64,000 nucleotides of DNA. Source: Microvirga ossetica (GTDB lineage: Bacteria > Pseudomonadota > Alphaproteobacteria > Rhizobiales > Beijerinckiaceae). The stretch is taken from positions 5,048,501 to 5,112,500 of the forward strand of contig NZ_CP016616.1 of assembly GCF_002741015.1 (NCBI RefSeq), read 5' to 3'. The notes beneath the pieces were generated by a model. It made no database searches. It worked only from the letters and a program-made list of their open reading frames with translations, and was not told where the DNA came from. Below, piece by piece: positions 1 through 9,712 of this stretch. Position numbers and translations under genes: made by a program. How positions within the stretch are numbered: the first letter of the stretch is position 1; every line of letters begins with the position of its first letter.

Positions 1-502
1 CGATGGAGCGGGAAGGCTATCCGCTCAGCATCCTGATCGGGCACAGCCTCGGAGGTGCCGCGGCTCTGGCAGCAGCCGGGCAGTTGCCGGACATTGCCGC
101 TGTAGTCACCATTGGTGCCCCCTGCGACACGCAGCATTTGATCCGTCTTCTGGACGGCAGCCTCGACCGGATCCTCCGCGAAGGTGAGGCCCGTGTGAGA
201 CTGGGCGGGAGTCATTCGTCATCAGTCGGGCTTTCGTCGAGAACCTGCGCGACCAGGATCAGAGGCACCGGATCGGCCATCTCGACCGTCCGTTGCTGAT
301 CCTGCATTCGCCCCGGGACGAAGTCGTGAGCATCGAGAGCGCCGGCGCAATCTTCCAGGCCGCGCGCCATCCCAAGAGCTTTGTGTCGCTTGACCCGGCC
401 GACCACCTCCTGACCAAGGCAGTCGATGCCGAGTATGCCGCAACGATGATTGCGGCATGGATATCGCGCTTCGTTCCCGTGATCGATCCAACGTCGGGCT
501 AG
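1..502 (+). pseudogene. alpha/beta hydrolase, frameshifted, 5' end outside window
   Basis: The first frame carries the nucleophile elbow GHSLGG and a VVTIGAPCD strand typical of the hydrolase half of alpha/beta hydrolase-OsmC proteins. Around position 205-215 the homology moves to another frame, which reads FVENLRDQDQRHRIGHLDRP and then ILHSPRDEVV and DPADHLLT, including the late Asp and the catalytic His of the fold, and stops at 502. A one- or two-base indel in the GGCGGG stretch near 205-212 explains this. Many relatives continue into an OsmC domain; no frame after 502 shows one. The start lies upstream of the window. Either a decayed gene or a sequencing indel. Confidence 0.7.
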
Positions 503-1398
503 ACCAAGGACACCTAAGTGCGTGCCGAATAAAACGCTCACCATCAGTTCAGCAGGAAGGTCCGGTCCTGGCACACCTGAGACGTTCGCCCGAGGGCAGC
601 AATCCTCACGTAACCAGACCTTCTGAAAAGTGAATGGACTTCACTGCCTGACCCAGAGCTGCCTCTAGCTTTTACAACATATTTTGCGTCTGCCACGGTT
701 CCGTAGTTCCCGTTGCGCGAAATCACAGACCATCTGCGTCTCGGCGGAGTGCGCTTCAGTTCCTGTTCGAGACATCCCTCTCCACGAAAAGCTCTCTCGC
801 CGCCGAGGGAGCAGGAGGGAGCCGAGTTTCAGGAGGAAACGCCCGAAGTCGGGCAAATCAAGCCTACGTCTCTGCCCCAACCGCCCCACCACTTAGATTA
901 AACGCGGCGGCACATATCGACCGGATTGGCGCTCCTGGACCAGTGGCCGACGTGAAAACTCCCCCGTCGAGGGGCAATCGACGGGGGAGTTCTCTCAGGA
1001 GCTGACTTGCTTGTCTTTGGAGGCGGATTGATCCCGGGGGATCAAAAAGGACCAATCCACAATCCTGAGAGTATGCCTTCCGCAGGGCGACAGCCTTCAC
1101 CTAAGCGAAACCAGGCCGGAGATTTTGGCCGGATCGCCGCGCAAGATCTCGCCATTATATCCGTCGGCGCCGACGGCCGTTTGTGAGCCGGTTAGACTGG
1201 CGCTCTCCTCGACTGGCGCAAGGCGCCAATTGGAAACCTTCCGAATACGCTCAGAAGACGCATTATCCGGCTCCGTAAAGGGCATTATCGGAACTTCGTG
1301 CTCGTCGGATCTAGGGCGCGTACTCACAAATCGAGCTTGATCAGCGCAGCGAACAGCATCCTCTCGGTGGTAACGTCGAGTGTTTTTGGAAATGGACG
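503..1398. other. gene-poor stretch with one strong hairpin
   Basis: No convincing gene is seen in about 900 bases. The open frames here lack ribosome binding sites and recognisable domains. The hairpin at 957-991 and a 14-base palindrome, GATCCC-GG-GGGATC followed by five A, at about 1031-1049 are the only structures noted. Confidence 0.5.
957..991 (-). terminator. 14-bp perfect hairpin, possible terminator
   Basis: The arms AACTCCCCCGTCGA and TCGACGGGGGAGTT pair perfectly around a 7-base loop. On the minus strand the stem is followed by TTTTC, so a reverse-strand intrinsic terminator is the better reading; no convincing gene ends next to it. Confidence 0.5.
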
Positions 1399-1725
1399 CT
1401 ACCGCGCGCGCTGGAAATCCATGACACGATTATCCGCGCGTAGCTCATCCAAGGTTTTGCCGAAACAGTCGACGACGCCTGGCCGATTGGTGGGAGCTAC
1501 CACGACACCTTTGGCATTCACCGTCGCTGTAAGTCTTCCGACCCCTTCGTAGACGGCATCGCCATTCGCGTTGACACTTCTGAGATAAGCGATGCGCCAG
1601 CTCTGAGCCTTTGGATCGTAGCAGGTGACAGCTAGTGGAAGATTGGAAGGAAATGTTTGGGCGGTTGCCGTCGCAAGGGTCAGGATCACTCCAGGAACGG
1701 CAATCAGTAATGGAATCTTGAGCAT
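1399..1725 (-). CDS. small exported protein of unknown function (108 aa)
   Basis: The start at 1725 is chosen because GGAGAGGATTCTCAC precedes the ATG; an in-frame start 14 codons upstream lacks this. The N-terminus MLKIPLLIAVPGVILTLATA ending in TAQ is a Sec signal peptide. The mature part of about 85 residues has two cysteines (in AVTCYD and VVDCFG) that could form a disulfide in the periplasm. I do not recognise a family. It is divergent from the exported protein gene at 2002, and the repeat at 1810-1901 lies between them. Confidence 0.65.
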   Translation of the reverse strand: MLKIPLLIAVPGVILTLATATAQTFPSNLPLAVTCYDPKAQSWRIAYLRSVNANGDAVYEGVGRLTATVNAKGVVVAPTNRPGVVDCFGKTLDELRADNRVMDFQRAR

Positions 1726-1809
1726 GTGAGAATCCTCTCCACAGCCAGTTGGCGTCATCACGCCCACTTGGCGAACACTGTTGTGGACCGCTTCTCCCGA
1801 ATAGTCGAG

Positions 1810-1901
1810 GTCCGGATTTGAGATTGATGTTACTATCCAGACCGGTGCTGATGTTGCGAATAACTCAGCCTGCCTTGCTGATAATTACATCTGCGCCATT
1901 C
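1810..1901 (+). repeat. inverted-repeat copy 1 flanking the DUF1254 cluster
   Basis: About 92 bases match the reverse complement of 9222-9315 at roughly 80-85% by eye, with long shared blocks such as TTGATGTTACTATCCA, GTGCTGATGTTGCGAATAAC and ACATCTGCGCCATTC. It lies about 100 bases before the exported protein gene at 2002. Copy 2 lies in the same relative orientation before the fourth DUF1254 gene, so both may be shared promoter or leader DNA. Confidence 0.8.
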
Positions 1902-2001
1902 GGCAGACGCTTGCCGGAACGGGTGTCGGCCTGAAGCAGTCAGGAGACCGACCCGCCTGGTCTCATAGCGCTTGAACGAAGAATAGTTGATGGAGGCGGA
2001 C

Positions 2002-2256
2002 ATGAAGCTCCTGATCGCGTTATCGGCACTCTTGGCTGGGTTCGTAGCCGCAAGCACCGAAGAGGCCCGCGCTGTGGTTTACTGCCAGTACGTCAATTAT
2101 CCTGTCGGTTGCGTCGTAAGACCCGGCGTCGTGCTGCGGCCGCGGCCGGTCGCGCGTGCCGTGGCAACCCCAGGCGTCGGTGCCCCAGGCGTCGGAGTGC
2201 GGCCGGGAACACCAATGAACCGTGGCGGTCCAGTCAATCGAGCGGGCAGACGCTGA
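2002..2256 (+). CDS. small exported Pro/Val/Gly-rich protein, copy 1 (84 aa)
   Basis: The ATG at 2002 follows GGAGG by six bases, better than the TTG at 1987. A signal peptide MKLLIALSALLAGFVAASTE is followed by a two-Cys segment (YCQYVNYPVGC) and a basic tail with PGVGAPGVGV repeats ending NRAGRR. A second copy at 57653 differs by only a few residues. The function is unknown. The two cysteines and cationic tail suggest a periplasmic or surface-associated role, which is inference only. Confidence 0.75.
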   Translation: MKLLIALSALLAGFVAASTEEARAVVYCQYVNYPVGCVVRPGVVLRPRPVARAVATPGVGAPGVGVRPGTPMNRGGPVNRAGRR

Positions 2257-2612
2257 GAGCTCTTGTTCTGATGTGTCCAGCGCTCCTGCCCCATCGCCCG
2301 CGCAAGGAGCGCCAAGAGCGGACATTCAGCCTTCGGCAAGATTGCGGGATCAGCTACATCAGGGCCAAGTTTCGCAGTGGCGTCGTCAGCGCTGCACACA
2401 CCCGGATCGGCACCTTCCATCGTCCTATTGCATTGTCCAGGACGCTATCGCTGGAGCCGGATGGGTCCATGGTGACAAGCCGGACACGATCACGGAAACC
2501 GCAACACGAAGAGCGTTTGTCGGCGGGTCGTCCTGATCCCGGTTTTACGTTTCACAGTGGTCCACGCCCAAACGAGCATCAGCGCCGCAGAACCAAACGG
2601 GAGGAAACAACC
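2257..2612. other. gap before the DUF1254 cluster
   Basis: No gene or clear regulatory structure is seen. The long open frame crossing it is an upstream extension of the DUF1254 frame with atypical composition; the real start is at 2613. Confidence 0.4.
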
Positions 2613-4142
2613 ATGAAGACAAAAACTATCATCGCCGCCGCGCTCGTCCTCTCTTCCGCCTGCGCCTCCGACTCCGCGTGGGCGCAGGAAAAGACCCCCG
2701 GCTACAACACCAAGATACCGCCAGAGATCATGACGCCCGACACGGTGGACACGCGGATCGGCACGCTCAAGTTCGTCGATGGGTTCCCGACCAAAGAGAC
2801 GAGCCAGAAAGTCTACGACCACCTTGATTTCCTCCGTGGCGTCGAGGTGTTTCTCACCCTCATGCCAGCCGCTTCCATGGAAGCAATCCGACGGGGATCC
2901 GTCGAACTGGGAGCCACGACCTCGAGCCACGTGATCATCTTCGACCAGTTGATGGACTCGAACCCGCTGTTCCTCACGGGCAATACCGACACCGTTTACG
3001 CCACGGCAATGCTCGATCTCGAAACAGACGGACCGACCGTTGTGGAGATTCCGCCGGACAGCGGACCCGGCACCGTGAACGACGCCTTCTTCCGCTTCGT
3101 GGTGGACATGGGCCCCCCGGGGCCGGACAAAGGAAAAGGCGGCAAATACCTGATCCTCCCTTCGGGCTACAAGGGTGAGGTGCCCGCCGGCTACTTCGTG
3201 GCGCGATCGCCGTCTCATGTGCAGTGGTTGATCCTGCGGGGGTTCCTGGTGGACGGCAAACCGGATGCCGCCAGCAAGCTGTTCAGGGAGGGCGTGAAGA
3301 TATATCCGCTCGCGAAGGCAGATAACCCGCCAGCGATGCAGTTCATCAATGGCTCCACGAAGCCCTTCAACACGATCCACGCGAATACCGACGCGTTCTA
3401 TGAGGAACTCGCGCACGTGCTCGCGAAGGAGCCGGTTGACCTGTTTGATCCGGAACTGCGCGGCCTCGCGGCCAGCATCGGTCTGCGCAAGGACAAGCCG
3501 TTCGCCCCCGATGCGCGTATGAAGGCGATCCTGAAGGATGCTGCCGCCGTGGCCAACGCGACCTCGCGGGCCATCGCCTTTCAGACCCGCGACCCGGAGG
3601 CGTACCTCTACAAGAACAGCCAATGGAAAACACTGTTGATCGGAGGCGACTACCAGTGGCTGATAGAGGGTGGGAAGGGCGGGCGCAATCTGGACGCTCG
3701 CACGGACTACTTCTACCAAGCGACGCTGAACACTCCAGCGATGGTGGCGAAGACTCCCGGTGTAGGCTCGCAATATGCCTACGCCAATCAGGAAAAGGAC
3801 GGCAATTACCTGGACGGCGCAAAAAACTACAAGCTGAACATCCCGGGTAAGGTGCCTGCCAAGGATTTCTGGTCGGTGGTGCTCTACGACCCGCAGACGC
3901 GCTCCGAGCTCCAGACATCCCAGCCCTTCCCCAGCAAGAACAACAAGAAGGACGAGCTCGCGGCGAACCCCGATGGCTCGGTCGATATCTACTTCGGCCC
4001 AACCGCACCGCAGGGAAAAGAAGCGAACTGGATCGCGACGGTCCCGAACAAGAGCTGGTTCACGCTCCTCCGCCTCTACGGCCCGCTCGAACCGTGGTTC
4101 GACAAGACCTGGCGGCCGGGGGAGATCGAATTGGTGAAGTGA
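2613..4142 (+). CDS. DUF1254/DUF1214 exported protein 1 (509 aa)
   Basis: The ATG at 2613 follows GGGAGGAAACAACC. A signal peptide (MKTKTIIAAALVLSSACA, cleavage after AWA) is followed by a DUF1254 region at about residues 60-190 (IIFDQLMDSNPLFLTGNTD) and a C-terminal DUF1214 region at about 380-505 (FWSVVLYDPQTRS, IYFGPTAPQGKE, LLRLYGPLEPWFDKTW). This is the full family length. The catalytic role of these domains is not established; a periplasmic location is inferred from the signal. It is the first of three tandem forward paralogues; the next starts 38 bases after its stop, so co-transcription is likely. Confidence 0.9.
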   Translation: MKTKTIIAAALVLSSACASDSAWAQEKTPGYNTKIPPEIMTPDTVDTRIGTLKFVDGFPTKETSQKVYDHLDFLRGVEVFLTLMPAASMEAIRRGSVELGATTSSHVIIFDQLMDSNPLFLTGNTDTVYATAMLDLETDGPTVVEIPPDSGPGTVNDAFFRFVVDMGPPGPDKGKGGKYLILPSGYKGEVPAGYFVARSPSHVQWLILRGFLVDGKPDAASKLFREGVKIYPLAKADNPPAMQFINGSTKPFNTIHANTDAFYEELAHVLAKEPVDLFDPELRGLAASIGLRKDKPFAPDARMKAILKDAAAVANATSRAIAFQTRDPEAYLYKNSQWKTLLIGGDYQWLIEGGKGGRNLDARTDYFYQATLNTPAMVAKTPGVGSQYAYANQEKDGNYLDGAKNYKLNIPGKVPAKDFWSVVLYDPQTRSELQTSQPFPSKNNKKDELAANPDGSVDIYFGPTAPQGKEANWIATVPNKSWFTLLRLYGPLEPWFDKTWRPGEIELVK

Positions 4143-4180
4143 GCAGGGTAATCAACGACCAACCATGGAAAGCAAACGCC

Positions 4181-5654
4181 ATGAAAACAAAAGCTATCGT
4201 CGCCGCCGCGCTCGTTGGCGCGCTGGCATTCACGTCCGCTCACGCGCAGACCGCGACGCCGGACAGCGTGAAGACGCGCATCGGCGATCTCAAGTTCGAG
4301 CTGGGCTTTCCCACTGGAGAGACGACGCGCAAAGTGTTCGACGAGATCGACTATCAGCGTGCCGTGCAGGCCTATTTGTGGGCCTATCCGGCGGTGTCGT
4401 TCGAGTCTCTTCGCATCGGGATAAAACGTGACTTCGGTGCTGATCTCAATGACATGGTCATCGCCGACAACTACTTCGATACCAAGGGCGTCTGGCTCAC
4501 CGCGAACGACACGACCATCTACGCGATTGCCAATATGGATCTTGGGAAAGATGGCCCGGTGGTGGTTGAGATCCCGCCCGGAGCGATCGTCGGAATGATC
4601 GATGACTTCTGGCAGCGATCAATCGCCGACGTCGGCCTGCCCAGCCCGGACGAGGACAAGGGTGGAAAATATCTCCTCCTCCCCCCCCGGCTACAAGGGC
4701 GACGCTCCACAGGGCTATCACGTCCTCCAGGGAACGATGAACAACTACAACCTCATGGTCCGCGGCATCGTCGAGAAGGGCGACAAGGAAGCTGCCGTCC
4801 AGAACGTCAAGCAGGTCAAGGTCTATCCGCTGAGCGAAAGCGGTAGTCCCAAGCCGAACAAATTCGTCTCCATGTCGGGAAAGGTCTCGGATACGACTCC
4901 GCCGATGGGGATGGCGTACTGGGAGCTTCTTTCGGCGTTCATCAACAACAACCCGGTTCAGGAGCGCGACCGCTTCTACATGGCTATGCTCAAGCCGCTG
5001 GGCATCGAGAAAGGCAAGCCATTTCAGCCCGACGCCCGGCAGAAGGCGATCCTTGACGAGGCCGCACGAATTGGGGACGCGATGGGCCGCGTGATGCTGT
5101 TCGACGGGCCCGAACGTTTCAGCAACACCCACGCGTTTGCCGGCGCTCAATGGCACTGGCTGATTCTGGTGGAGGCGGACCAGGAAACTGAAAGCTACAG
5201 CCAGGTGGACGAGCGGCTGCATTACACCTACGGCGCGATTTACACGTCGCCCGCCATCGGCGTGACGAAAGCCGGCCCCGGCTCACAGTATGTCCAGACC
5301 TTCAAGGACAAGGCCGGTAATCGTCTTGACGGTGGCAAATCCTACCGGCTGCACGTGCCCGCGGACGTGCCGGCTGAGGCCTTTTGGTCAGTGACGGCTT
5401 ATGACACCGCAACACGTTCGATGATCCAGAACCCGAGCAATGACGCGGCGCGCTCGTCCTATGACAAGATGAAGTTCAACACCGATGGGTCGATTGATCT
5501 CTACTTAGGGCCCAAAGCTCCCGCAGGTCTGGAGAGCAACTGGATCGAGACCGTCCCCGGAAAAGGCTTCTACCCGATGTTCCGCTTCTACACCCCCAAG
5601 GCAGGTCTGTTCGACGGGACATGGAAGCTGCCGGACATCGAGCTGGTGAACTGA
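4181..5654 (+). pseudogene. DUF1254/DUF1214 protein 2, frameshift in a poly-C run
   Basis: The start at 4181 gives MKTKAIVAAALVGALAFTSA, a signal peptide nearly identical to the neighbours'. The frame is good through DUF1254 to DKGGKYLLLPP. After the C8 run at 4681-4688 the homology moves to a second frame (PGYKGDAPQGYHVL) and runs on through DUF1214 to the stop at 5654. With seven C the gene would read straight through as about 490 residues. Either a one-base homopolymer slip in the cell or population, or a sequencing error; the rest of the gene shows no decay, so it may be functional. Confidence 0.8.
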
Positions 5655-5714
5655 ACCGCGCCGACGCTGGAGAAGGCGGAGTGACCAAACAAACAACCGC
5701 TGAAAGGACTTACC

Positions 5715-7223
5715 ATGAAAACGAAATCTATCCTCGCCGCGGCGCTCGTTTGCGCGCTGGGCGCCACAGCCGCTCACGCGCAGACCGCGCCGAAGATGAA
5801 GACCGACATCCCGCCGGAGATCACCACACCCGACACCGTCGAGACGCGCCTCGGCACGCTCAAGTTCACCGACGGTTTCCCGGATCAGGCCACGCGGGAC
5901 AAGGTCTATGACAACCTCGACTTCCAGCGCGGGGTGCAGGCCTTCCTGACCGGCGTCCCCGGCGCTTCGGCAGCCGCCATTCGCGCGGCGATTCGGAAGT
6001 TTGGCCCGGACAACCAGACGGTCATCCTCTTCGAGTCTCTGATGGATTCGAAGTCGCTGTTCCTCACCGCCAACACTGAGAACGTCTATGCGTGGAGCTG
6101 GCTGAACTTGAAAGACGGCCCCATGGTTCTGGAAACGCCCCCGAACGTACTCGGGATTATTGATGATTTCTGGTTCCGTTACGTCAGCGATTTCGGCAAC
6201 GCGGGTCCGGACAAGGGCGAGGGCGGCAAGTTCCTCATTCTGCCGCCCGGCTACAAAGGAGACGTCCCCGAGGGCTACCACGTGGCGCGTTCCCCGACCT
6301 TCAACAACCTGATTATCATGCGAGGCTTTCTCGTCGATGGCTCACCGACGCCCGCGGCTGAAAGCATCAAGAAGATCTTCCGAATCTACCCACTCGGCAA
6401 AGACGCAAGCGCCTCCAAGATGAACTTTGTCAATAGCTCGGGCCGGGAGATGAACAGCATTCACGCGAACAACTTCTCGTTCTTCGAGGAGTTGAACCAG
6501 GTGGTGCAGGAAGAGCCGGGCAGCGCGATGGATTTGGAGACGCTGGGAATGTTCGCCGCGATCGGCATCGAGAAGGGCCAGCCTTTTGCGCCCGATGCGC
6601 GGATGAAGAAAATTCTCACGGAGGCCGCGGCGGTCGGCAACGCCACGGCACGCGCCATCACCTTCGATTTTCGAATGAAGGACGCGTACCTCTACCCGAA
6701 CAGTGCCTGGAACACGATGATGAGTATCCCAGGGGAGACCTATCAATATGAGCGGGATGGCGTGCGTCTCCTCGACGCTCGCAGCTACTTTTACTACTAC
6801 GCCACCGGTAACACCCCGGCGATGTCAAAGAAAATGGTCGGGGCCGGGTCGCAGTATGTGATGGCGTTCAAGGATGCGGACGGTCATCAGCTCGACGGCG
6901 GCAAGACCTACAAGCTGCACCTGCCGCCCGACATCCCCGTCAGGGACTTCTGGTCGCTGGTCGTGTATGACAACCAGACGCGTTCGATGCTGCAGACTGA
7001 CCAGCAATTCCCAAGCATGGGCAGTCAGAAGGAGGGGATCGTCATCAATCCGGACACCTCGGCCGACATCTACTTCGGGCCCACCGCGCCGTCAGGAAAA
7101 GAAGGCAACTGGGTCCAGACCGTCCCCGGAAAAGGTTGGAATGTGATCCTCCGTCTCTACGGCCCACTCGAACCCTTCTTCGACAAGACCTGGCGGCCGG
7201 GTGAGATCGAATTGGTCAAATAA
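5715..7223 (+). CDS. DUF1254/DUF1214 exported protein 3 (502 aa)
   Basis: Intact paralogue with the signal peptide MKTKSILAAALVCALGATAA ending in AHAQ. The DUF1254 core is present (ILFESLMDSKSLFLTANTE, then a proline-containing ETPPNVLGIIDDFW), and the DUF1214 tail has FWSLVVYDNQTRSMLQT, IYFGPTAPSGKE and LYGPLEPFFDKTW. A weak AAAGGA lies before the ATG. The 60-base gap after gene 2 and same orientation suggest one transcript. Closest by eye to proteins 1 and 4, with protein 2 the most divergent. Confidence 0.9.
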   Translation: MKTKSILAAALVCALGATAAHAQTAPKMKTDIPPEITTPDTVETRLGTLKFTDGFPDQATRDKVYDNLDFQRGVQAFLTGVPGASAAAIRAAIRKFGPDNQTVILFESLMDSKSLFLTANTENVYAWSWLNLKDGPMVLETPPNVLGIIDDFWFRYVSDFGNAGPDKGEGGKFLILPPGYKGDVPEGYHVARSPTFNNLIIMRGFLVDGSPTPAAESIKKIFRIYPLGKDASASKMNFVNSSGREMNSIHANNFSFFEELNQVVQEEPGSAMDLETLGMFAAIGIEKGQPFAPDARMKKILTEAAAVGNATARAITFDFRMKDAYLYPNSAWNTMMSIPGETYQYERDGVRLLDARSYFYYYATGNTPAMSKKMVGAGSQYVMAFKDADGHQLDGGKTYKLHLPPDIPVRDFWSLVVYDNQTRSMLQTDQQFPSMGSQKEGIVINPDTSADIYFGPTAPSGKEGNWVQTVPGKGWNVILRLYGPLEPFFDKTWRPGEIELVK

Positions 7224-7552
7224 CTGCACGCATGCTTTTCCTATGGGGACGCGAGGTCAAGCTCCAGGCTGTGAAGCGGCCTTTCAAGGTGCTCCTGCCG
7301 ACCGGCCAGCGACGCGACGAGATCGCCAAGGTTAGGGGCCACCGTCTCGGCCTGTTGGACACGGCTTCGGGACAAGGGCGACTTCGGGTGCTCGCGGCCG
7401 ATAGAGTCTGCCGCTGATCGGGATCGCATTCGCGGACCTCAACGAGACCGTTTCGCTGGTCGTCGAGGCGCCGTCAGGCTCAAAACGGCTCTCTGAAGCG
7501 CGGAAAGGCGGCACCGGGCTTTGCAGGCAATCGCCGCCGCCGTCAGGCAACG
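7224..7552. other. convergent gap between DUF1254 genes 3 and 4
   Basis: About 330 bases between convergent genes. No terminator with a U tract and no convincing gene is seen. Confidence 0.4.
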
Positions 7553-9185
7553 TCAGGGCACGAGTTCGATCTCGCTCAGCCGCCATTCCTTGGTGAAGAA
7601 AGGTTCAAGCGGGCTGTAGAGGCGCAGGATCGTGAACCAACCCTTGCTGGGCATGGTCTGGATCCAGTTGCCCCGGGCGGCGCCTGGCGGCTGGGTCGGG
7701 CCGAAATAGACCGTCGTAGAGCCATCGGCGGCTGCCGAGGCAACTGGCGACGGATAGCTCTGGCTGCCGGCGCGCGGGTAGCGCTGCGGTGTCTGGAGCA
7801 TCGAGCGGGTTTGGTTGTCGTAGACGGTGAACGACCAGAACGCTGCCGCGGGAATGTTCGGCGGCAGCGTGACCTTGTAGGTCTTGGCCCCGTCGAGGTC
7901 CTTCTTGTCCGCATCCAGAAAACCGATGAGATATTGCGAGCCGGCCTTGGGAAGCCGCATGATCATGCCCGGCGAGTCGAGCGTGTAGCCGTAGTAGAAC
8001 GCCGTTTTCGAGTCGAGGGTCCGTGCGCCGGTCGGCGGCAGGGGTTCGAAGAAGCCTTCCTTGGTGATCATCGGCGGCGGCGTCTCGAAACTGGCCCCAC
8101 CCTGCCACAGCATGTTGGTCCAGGATGAGCCGGGGTAATAAGACCAGCCGAGGGATTCGCCGGGACGCCAGTTCAGCACGCGACCGGCGGCGTTTCCAAC
8201 CGCGGCCGCGTCGGTGAGGATCCTGCGCATCCGGGCGTCCGGGTTGAAGGGCTTGCCCTTCACGATACCGATGGCCGCCAGTTGTCCCGCAAGTTCGGGA
8301 TTGTAGGAATCGGCCGGCTCTTGCTGGATGTTGGCGTTGATCATCTCGAAGAACGAGAAGTCGCTGGGAGGGATCGTGTTGAAGGCTTTCCCGCTCGCCT
8401 CCACGAACTTGGTCGCGGGAACGGGCGGGTTGGTTTCGAGCCTGACCTTGCCTTCGAGGGCTGTCGCGATGCCCGTGCCGAAGCCTCCCGGCGTGTAGGG
8501 ATAAATCTTGAGCGTCTTCTTGATCAGCTCGACGGTCGGCTTCGGATCGTTGTCCGTGAGGAAGGCGCGAGCGGCATAGATGACCCGCGTCGTCTTCGAC
8601 CGCGCGACGAAAAAGCCACCGTCCGGGAGCGGGCCGTCATAGCCCGGCGGGATAAGCAGGTATTTTCCCCCTTCGCCGCGGTCAGGGCCGGAGGACCCGA
8701 TGTCGATGACCCACTGAAACCACATGTCGTTGATGGTGCCGAGCCCCTTCGGCGACTGTTCGATGACCATGGGGCCCTTCGTCAGATCCACGATACTGAA
8801 GTAATAGACGGTGTCGGCGTTGGCCGTGAGAAATAGCGAGTTCGAATCCATCAGTTCGGAGTAGATGGTGACCGTATTGTCCTCCGCGCCGATGCTGAGA
8901 AGGCCCTGACGGAACGCATACACGGATGCGCCCCCGTAGCTGTTGAGGAACGCATCGAGGGCGCGGGTGAAGTCCAGGGTGTCGTAAACCTTCTGGACGG
9001 TTTCCGGGCTGGGCGCACCGTCCTTGAACTCAAGCGGACCGATCCGCGTCTCAACTTTGTCCGGCGTGACGAGCGTCGGGGGGGGGTGCTGGGGTCGTCT
9101 GGGCGGCGGCTTCGATCGCGCCAGCGAGACCAGTGGCTGCGAGCACAATCGCCAATCCGGAGAGCCTGCTTTGAATCGAGTTCAT
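7553..9185 (-). pseudogene. DUF1254/DUF1214 protein 4, frameshift in a poly-C run
   Basis: The natural start is the ATG at 9185, after AAGGGGATGGACC, giving MNSIQSRLSGLAIVLAATGL and a signal peptide ending near EAAAQTTPAPPP. The coding strand then has nine C (9078-9086 on the plus strand as G9). The family homology continues in another frame as TLVTPDKVETRIG and runs intact to 7553. Eight C would restore one frame of about 543 residues. Downstream hallmarks are ELMDSNSLFLTANADTVYY, FWSFTVYDNQTRSML, YFGPTQPPG and LYSPLEPFFTKEW. It faces the other three paralogues. Confidence 0.8.
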
Positions 9186-9666
9186 GGTCCATCCCCTTCA
9201 TCCTATCTCGCAGATCAGGGCGGAATGGCGCAGATGTCATCATCAGCAGGGCGGCTAAAGTTATTCGCAACATCAGCACCTGCCTTGGATAGTAACATCA
9301 ACCTCAAATCCGGGCTATCACCAATGCCCAAACTGTCATCGAGCGGGTGTCCTGTCGCGCGTGGGAAAGAAAGCCGATGGCTTGCTGTTCAAGCGGCCGT
9401 CAAGCGAACCCCACAGCCAGAGGGTGTATTCTGCCTTGGGATCGGCCCTGCAGCGATCTCGACAGATAGCTCGCCAACACGCTGCTGCCCTTCGGGGCAA
9501 CGCTTCTACATCTCCACCATCCTGCCGCAACCCCTCGTCCCATTCTGTGACCCGTGAGTAACAGGTCCCGACTTTGCGCAGGGCAGGCGGTCTGTCGTCT
9601 ATCGCCCCGACCGGAACTCTGCTTGACTTGTCGTCGGCGGGCTGAGGAGTTCGCACGGTGCACCTC
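9186..9666. other. gap holding inverted-repeat copy 2
   Basis: Apart from the repeat at 9222-9315, no gene or clear regulatory structure is seen between the two divergent genes. Confidence 0.4.
9222..9315 (-). repeat. inverted-repeat copy 2 flanking the DUF1254 cluster
   Basis: Reverse-complement match to 1810-1901 (see that entry). It ends about 37 bases before the ATG of DUF1254 gene 4. A one-base indel near CCAAGGCAGGTGC and scattered substitutions separate the copies, so the conserved signal is probably DNA, not a peptide. Confidence 0.8.
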
Positions 9667-9680
9667 ATGACTGAACGACG

Positions 9681-9712
9681 CACGACCTGCACGCTGCACG
9701 ACCTGCACGCTA
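9681..9712 (+). repeat. 16-bp tandem duplication at a gene start
   Basis: Units CACGACCTGCACGCTG (9681-9696) and CACGACCTGCACGCTA (9697-9712) are adjacent and differ only in the last base. Sixteen is not a multiple of three. Removing one unit joins the ATG at 9667 in frame with the downstream protein. Confidence 0.85.

Noticed and set aside
864..1100. Reverse open frame of 78 codons
   Set aside because: It runs through the perfect hairpin at 957-991 and has no ribosome binding site or domain.
1825..1932. Possible conserved micropeptide in the inverted repeat
   Set aside because: A one-base indel between the two copies breaks the shared frame, so DNA rather than peptide seems conserved.
2109..2612. 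N-terminal extension of DUF1254 gene 1 by 168 codons
   Set aside because: Arg-rich low-quality composition, overlaps the end of the exported protein gene; the ATG at 2613 has a good ribosome binding site and signal peptide.
9623..9660. TTGACTTGTCGTC as another copy of the 21-bp repeat
   Set aside because: Lacks the GGMCA box and the second unit, and points toward the downstream gene, unlike all accepted copies.
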